This document shows, piece after piece, positions 62,623-64,000 of a stretch of 64,000 nt of DNA; position 1 is the stretch's first letter; each line of letters opens with the position of its first letter. Below the pieces are notes generated by a model, which saw only the letters and a program-made list of their open reading frames with translations, ran no database searches and was not told the origin of the DNA. The DNA is taken from NCBI RefSeq assembly GCF_937921625.1, contig NZ_CAKZTI010000036.1:1-64000 (forward strand), read 5' to 3'. The stretch comes from an uncultured Campylobacter sp. Its GTDB lineage: Bacteria; Campylobacterota; Campylobacteria; Campylobacterales; Campylobacteraceae. Position numbers and translations under genes: made by a program.

Positions 62623-63343
62623 AGCTGTAGTTTTTGACTTAGACGGGACTATTTATTTTGGGAGTAAAATTGCCGATTTTGCTTTGCAAACTATAGATGA
62701 GCTTCAATCCAATGGTTATAATGTCTTATTTTTTACTAATAATTCAACTAAAACAAGAGTTGAAATTTTAGATAAATTAATTCATATGGGTATAAGAACT
62801 ACTGTAGATAAAATATATACCTCAGCTTATGCTAGTGCTATATTTTTGCAAAGAAATGATCTAAGAAATATATTTTTAGTTGGTAGCCGTGGTTTTAAAA
62901 GTGAATTAATGAATGCAGATATAAATGTCGAGGATGAGTATAGTTGTGAAGCCGTGGTAATTGGGCTTGATTTAAATTTTAACTATGAAATTTTATCAAG
63001 AGCTCTTATTGCATTACAAAAATCTCGTAGAATAATAGTGGCAAATACAGATAAAAATTTCCCGGTAGAAAATGGTCTTTTAAGACCCGGTGCCAATGCT
63101 ATGCTAAGTGCAATCCTTGGTAGTATTGATGAAGAAATTAAGCTGGATATAGTAGGAAAGCCAAATCCTTTTATGCTCGAAATTTTATGTAAGGATTGGG
63201 GGCTTGATAAACAGCATATCGTTGTGGTAGGTGATAGGATAGAAAGTGATATGGCTATGGCAAAGAATTTTAATTGTAAAGGAATTCTAGTTGGCAATGA
63301 TATTACATTGCTGAATGTTAAGAATAAAATTTTAAGGAGCTAA
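62615..63343 (+). CDS. HAD-IIA (NagD-like) phosphatase
   Basis: A 242-residue HAD hydrolase: VVFDLDGTIYFG (nucleophile Asp), FFTNNSTKTR (motif II), KPNPFMLEILC (Lys) and VVGDRIESDMAMA (metal Asp). NagD/PNPase-like cap. Probably removes phosphate from an intermediate of the sugar pathway whose genes surround it. Its start overlaps the TPP gene by 8 bases. Confidence 0.88.
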   Translation: MNKAVVFDLDGTIYFGSKIADFALQTIDELQSNGYNVLFFTNNSTKTRVEILDKLIHMGIRTTVDKIYTSAYASAIFLQRNDLRNIFLVGSRGFKSELMNADINVEDEYSCEAVVIGLDLNFNYEILSRALIALQKSRRIIVANTDKNFPVENGLLRPGANAMLSAILGSIDEEIKLDIVGKPNPFMLEILCKDWGLDKQHIVVVGDRIESDMAMAKNFNCKGILVGNDITLLNVKNKILRS

Positions 63344-63344
63344 A

Positions 63345-64000
63345 ATGAATGTTTTAGAATACGAGATGATCGATATTCTTAAAAGACTTAAAGACGAATA
63401 CGGTGTTTTTGAGATCAAAGCAGAGTATGAGAATGAAGGTAGCAGGCAAGAAGAGCTTTGTAGACTAAAGGATATTACTTCTAAAATTGATCTGCCTATT
63501 ATTATGAAGATTGGTGGCGTAGAAGCTGTTACCGATATGTATAATGCTATCACGCTTGGCGTAAAAGGGATCGTAGCCCCGATGGCGGAGACAAAATTTG
63601 CCGTTAGTAAGTTCGTGGCCGCTATAAATACCTTTGTAGCAGAAGATAACCGTAATGATATAGAATTCGCGATTAATGTAGAAACCATAACATGCTATGA
63701 GAATTTAGACGATATTTTATCTTTAGAAAATATCAATACATTAACCGGCATAACGATAGGCAGGGTTGATTTTACTGCTTCGATGGGCAAAAATAGGGAT
63801 TTCGCAGATAGCGATGAGATGTTAAAATATTGCGAAGATATTTACACTAAAGCAAGGGCCAAAGGACTAAAATGCGGTCTAGGCGGAGCCATATCCGCGA
63901 AGTCATGCGATTTTATTAACTATCTCATTTCTAAAGGACTACTTGATAAATACGAAACGCGAAAGATCGTATATTGCAAAGATGCTGTAAACAATATGGA
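63345..64000 (+). CDS. HpcH/HpaI aldolase/citrate-lyase-type protein (partial, runs off the window)
   Basis: An open frame from the ATG at 63345 (AAGGAG 5 bases upstream, one base after the HAD stop) continues to the last base, about 218 codons. The pieces DEYGVFEIKAEYENEGSRQEEL, PIIMKIGGVEAVTDMYNA, GVKGIVAPMAETKFAVSKF, FAINVETITCYENL and TGITIGRVDFTASMG look like the pyruvate/PEP-type TIM barrel of the aldolase/citrate-lyase family (Gly-Val-Ala-P-M and ET motifs). It may form or cut a C-C bond to pyruvate in the same pathway. The 3' end is beyond the window. Confidence 0.75.
   Translation, partial: MNVLEYEMIDILKRLKDEYGVFEIKAEYENEGSRQEELCRLKDITSKIDLPIIMKIGGVEAVTDMYNAITLGVKGIVAPMAETKFAVSKFVAAINTFVAEDNRNDIEFAINVETITCYENLDDILSLENINTLTGITIGRVDFTASMGKNRDFADSDEMLKYCEDIYTKARAKGLKCGLGGAISAKSCDFINYLISKGLLDKYETRKIVYCKDAVNNM

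Noticed and set aside
53578..64000. Phase-variable homopolymer tracts in the polysaccharide genes
   Set aside because: I looked for long poly-G or poly-C runs typical of Campylobacter contingency genes and saw none of eight or more.

Overview
The window looks like a chromosomal segment of a moderately high-GC member of the genus Campylobacter (the oral C. gracilis/rectus/showae/curvus side of the genus). Two gene blocks follow, as I remember it, the order known from C. jejuni and Helicobacter. One is amiA - nitronate monooxygenase - tyrS - spoT - rpoZ - pyrH together with envC - ftsX - ftsE - trmB - flpA - rluD - rodA. The other is yajC - secD - secF - leuS - lptE - folC - M23 peptidase - mfd. 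Species assignment is inference. Codon use and the very frequent AAATTT/TAAAATTT words fit this group.

Layout. 1-898 (minus, AT-rich): a C5-cytosine DNA methyltransferase running off the left edge. 1387-4362: dgkA, xth, fhs. 4363-5834: a long gene-poor stretch with a 9-bp tandem repeat and a decayed copy of part of the next gene. 5835-9154: a large membrane protein with eight DnaJ-type CxxCxGxG motifs and a C-terminal peptidoglycan-binding-like repeat, then a Sel1/Hcp-like secreted protein. 9329-11220: a truncated histidine-phosphatase remnant, a pyrimidine-dimer glycosylase family gene and a D-threonine-aldolase-like enzyme. 11824-15458: a secreted vWA protein, an EamA transporter and a tandem pair of unknown membrane proteins. 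15812-19292: a PepSY iron-type membrane protein behind a probable Fur site, and a tandem pair of AT-rich, exported, Cys-containing unknown proteins that share a nearly identical 240-bp 5' region. 19347-28364 (minus): a two-part ThrE-type exporter, a strange Asn/Ser-rich ORF, envC-ftsX-ftsE (septal peptidoglycan hydrolase control), trmB, an FN3 lipoprotein and rluD. 28417: rodA. 29627-30684: two small membrane proteins. 31343-38558 (minus): the amiA to pyrH operon. 38623 (minus): lnt. 39942-53575 (plus): one long run from protein export and leucyl-tRNA synthesis to LPS assembly, folate, peptidoglycan, Mfd and MagIII-like repair. 53578-64000 (plus, AT-rich): a surface-polysaccharide locus with two GtrC-like membrane glycosyltransferases, GtrA, GtrB, CDP-glucose synthesis (rfbF, rfbG), a TPP enzyme, an HAD phosphatase and a truncated HpcH/HpaI-type aldolase.

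The most unusual signal is that unrelated genes carry long in-frame low-complexity segments, including the housekeeping enzymes RluD, TrmB and FolC. Their DNA is a degenerate repeat of AAATTT / AAAATTTTATC-like words every 20-50 bp, read as DKIL/DEIS/NS/NL-type peptides. The same words fill several intergenic regions. They look like products of one expanding sequence family that is tolerated inside reading frames. Secondary points of interest are the absence of the bactofilin gene ccmA between the M23 peptidase and mfd, the Gtr-type module with duplicated transferases, and the possible branched CDP-sugar pathway.
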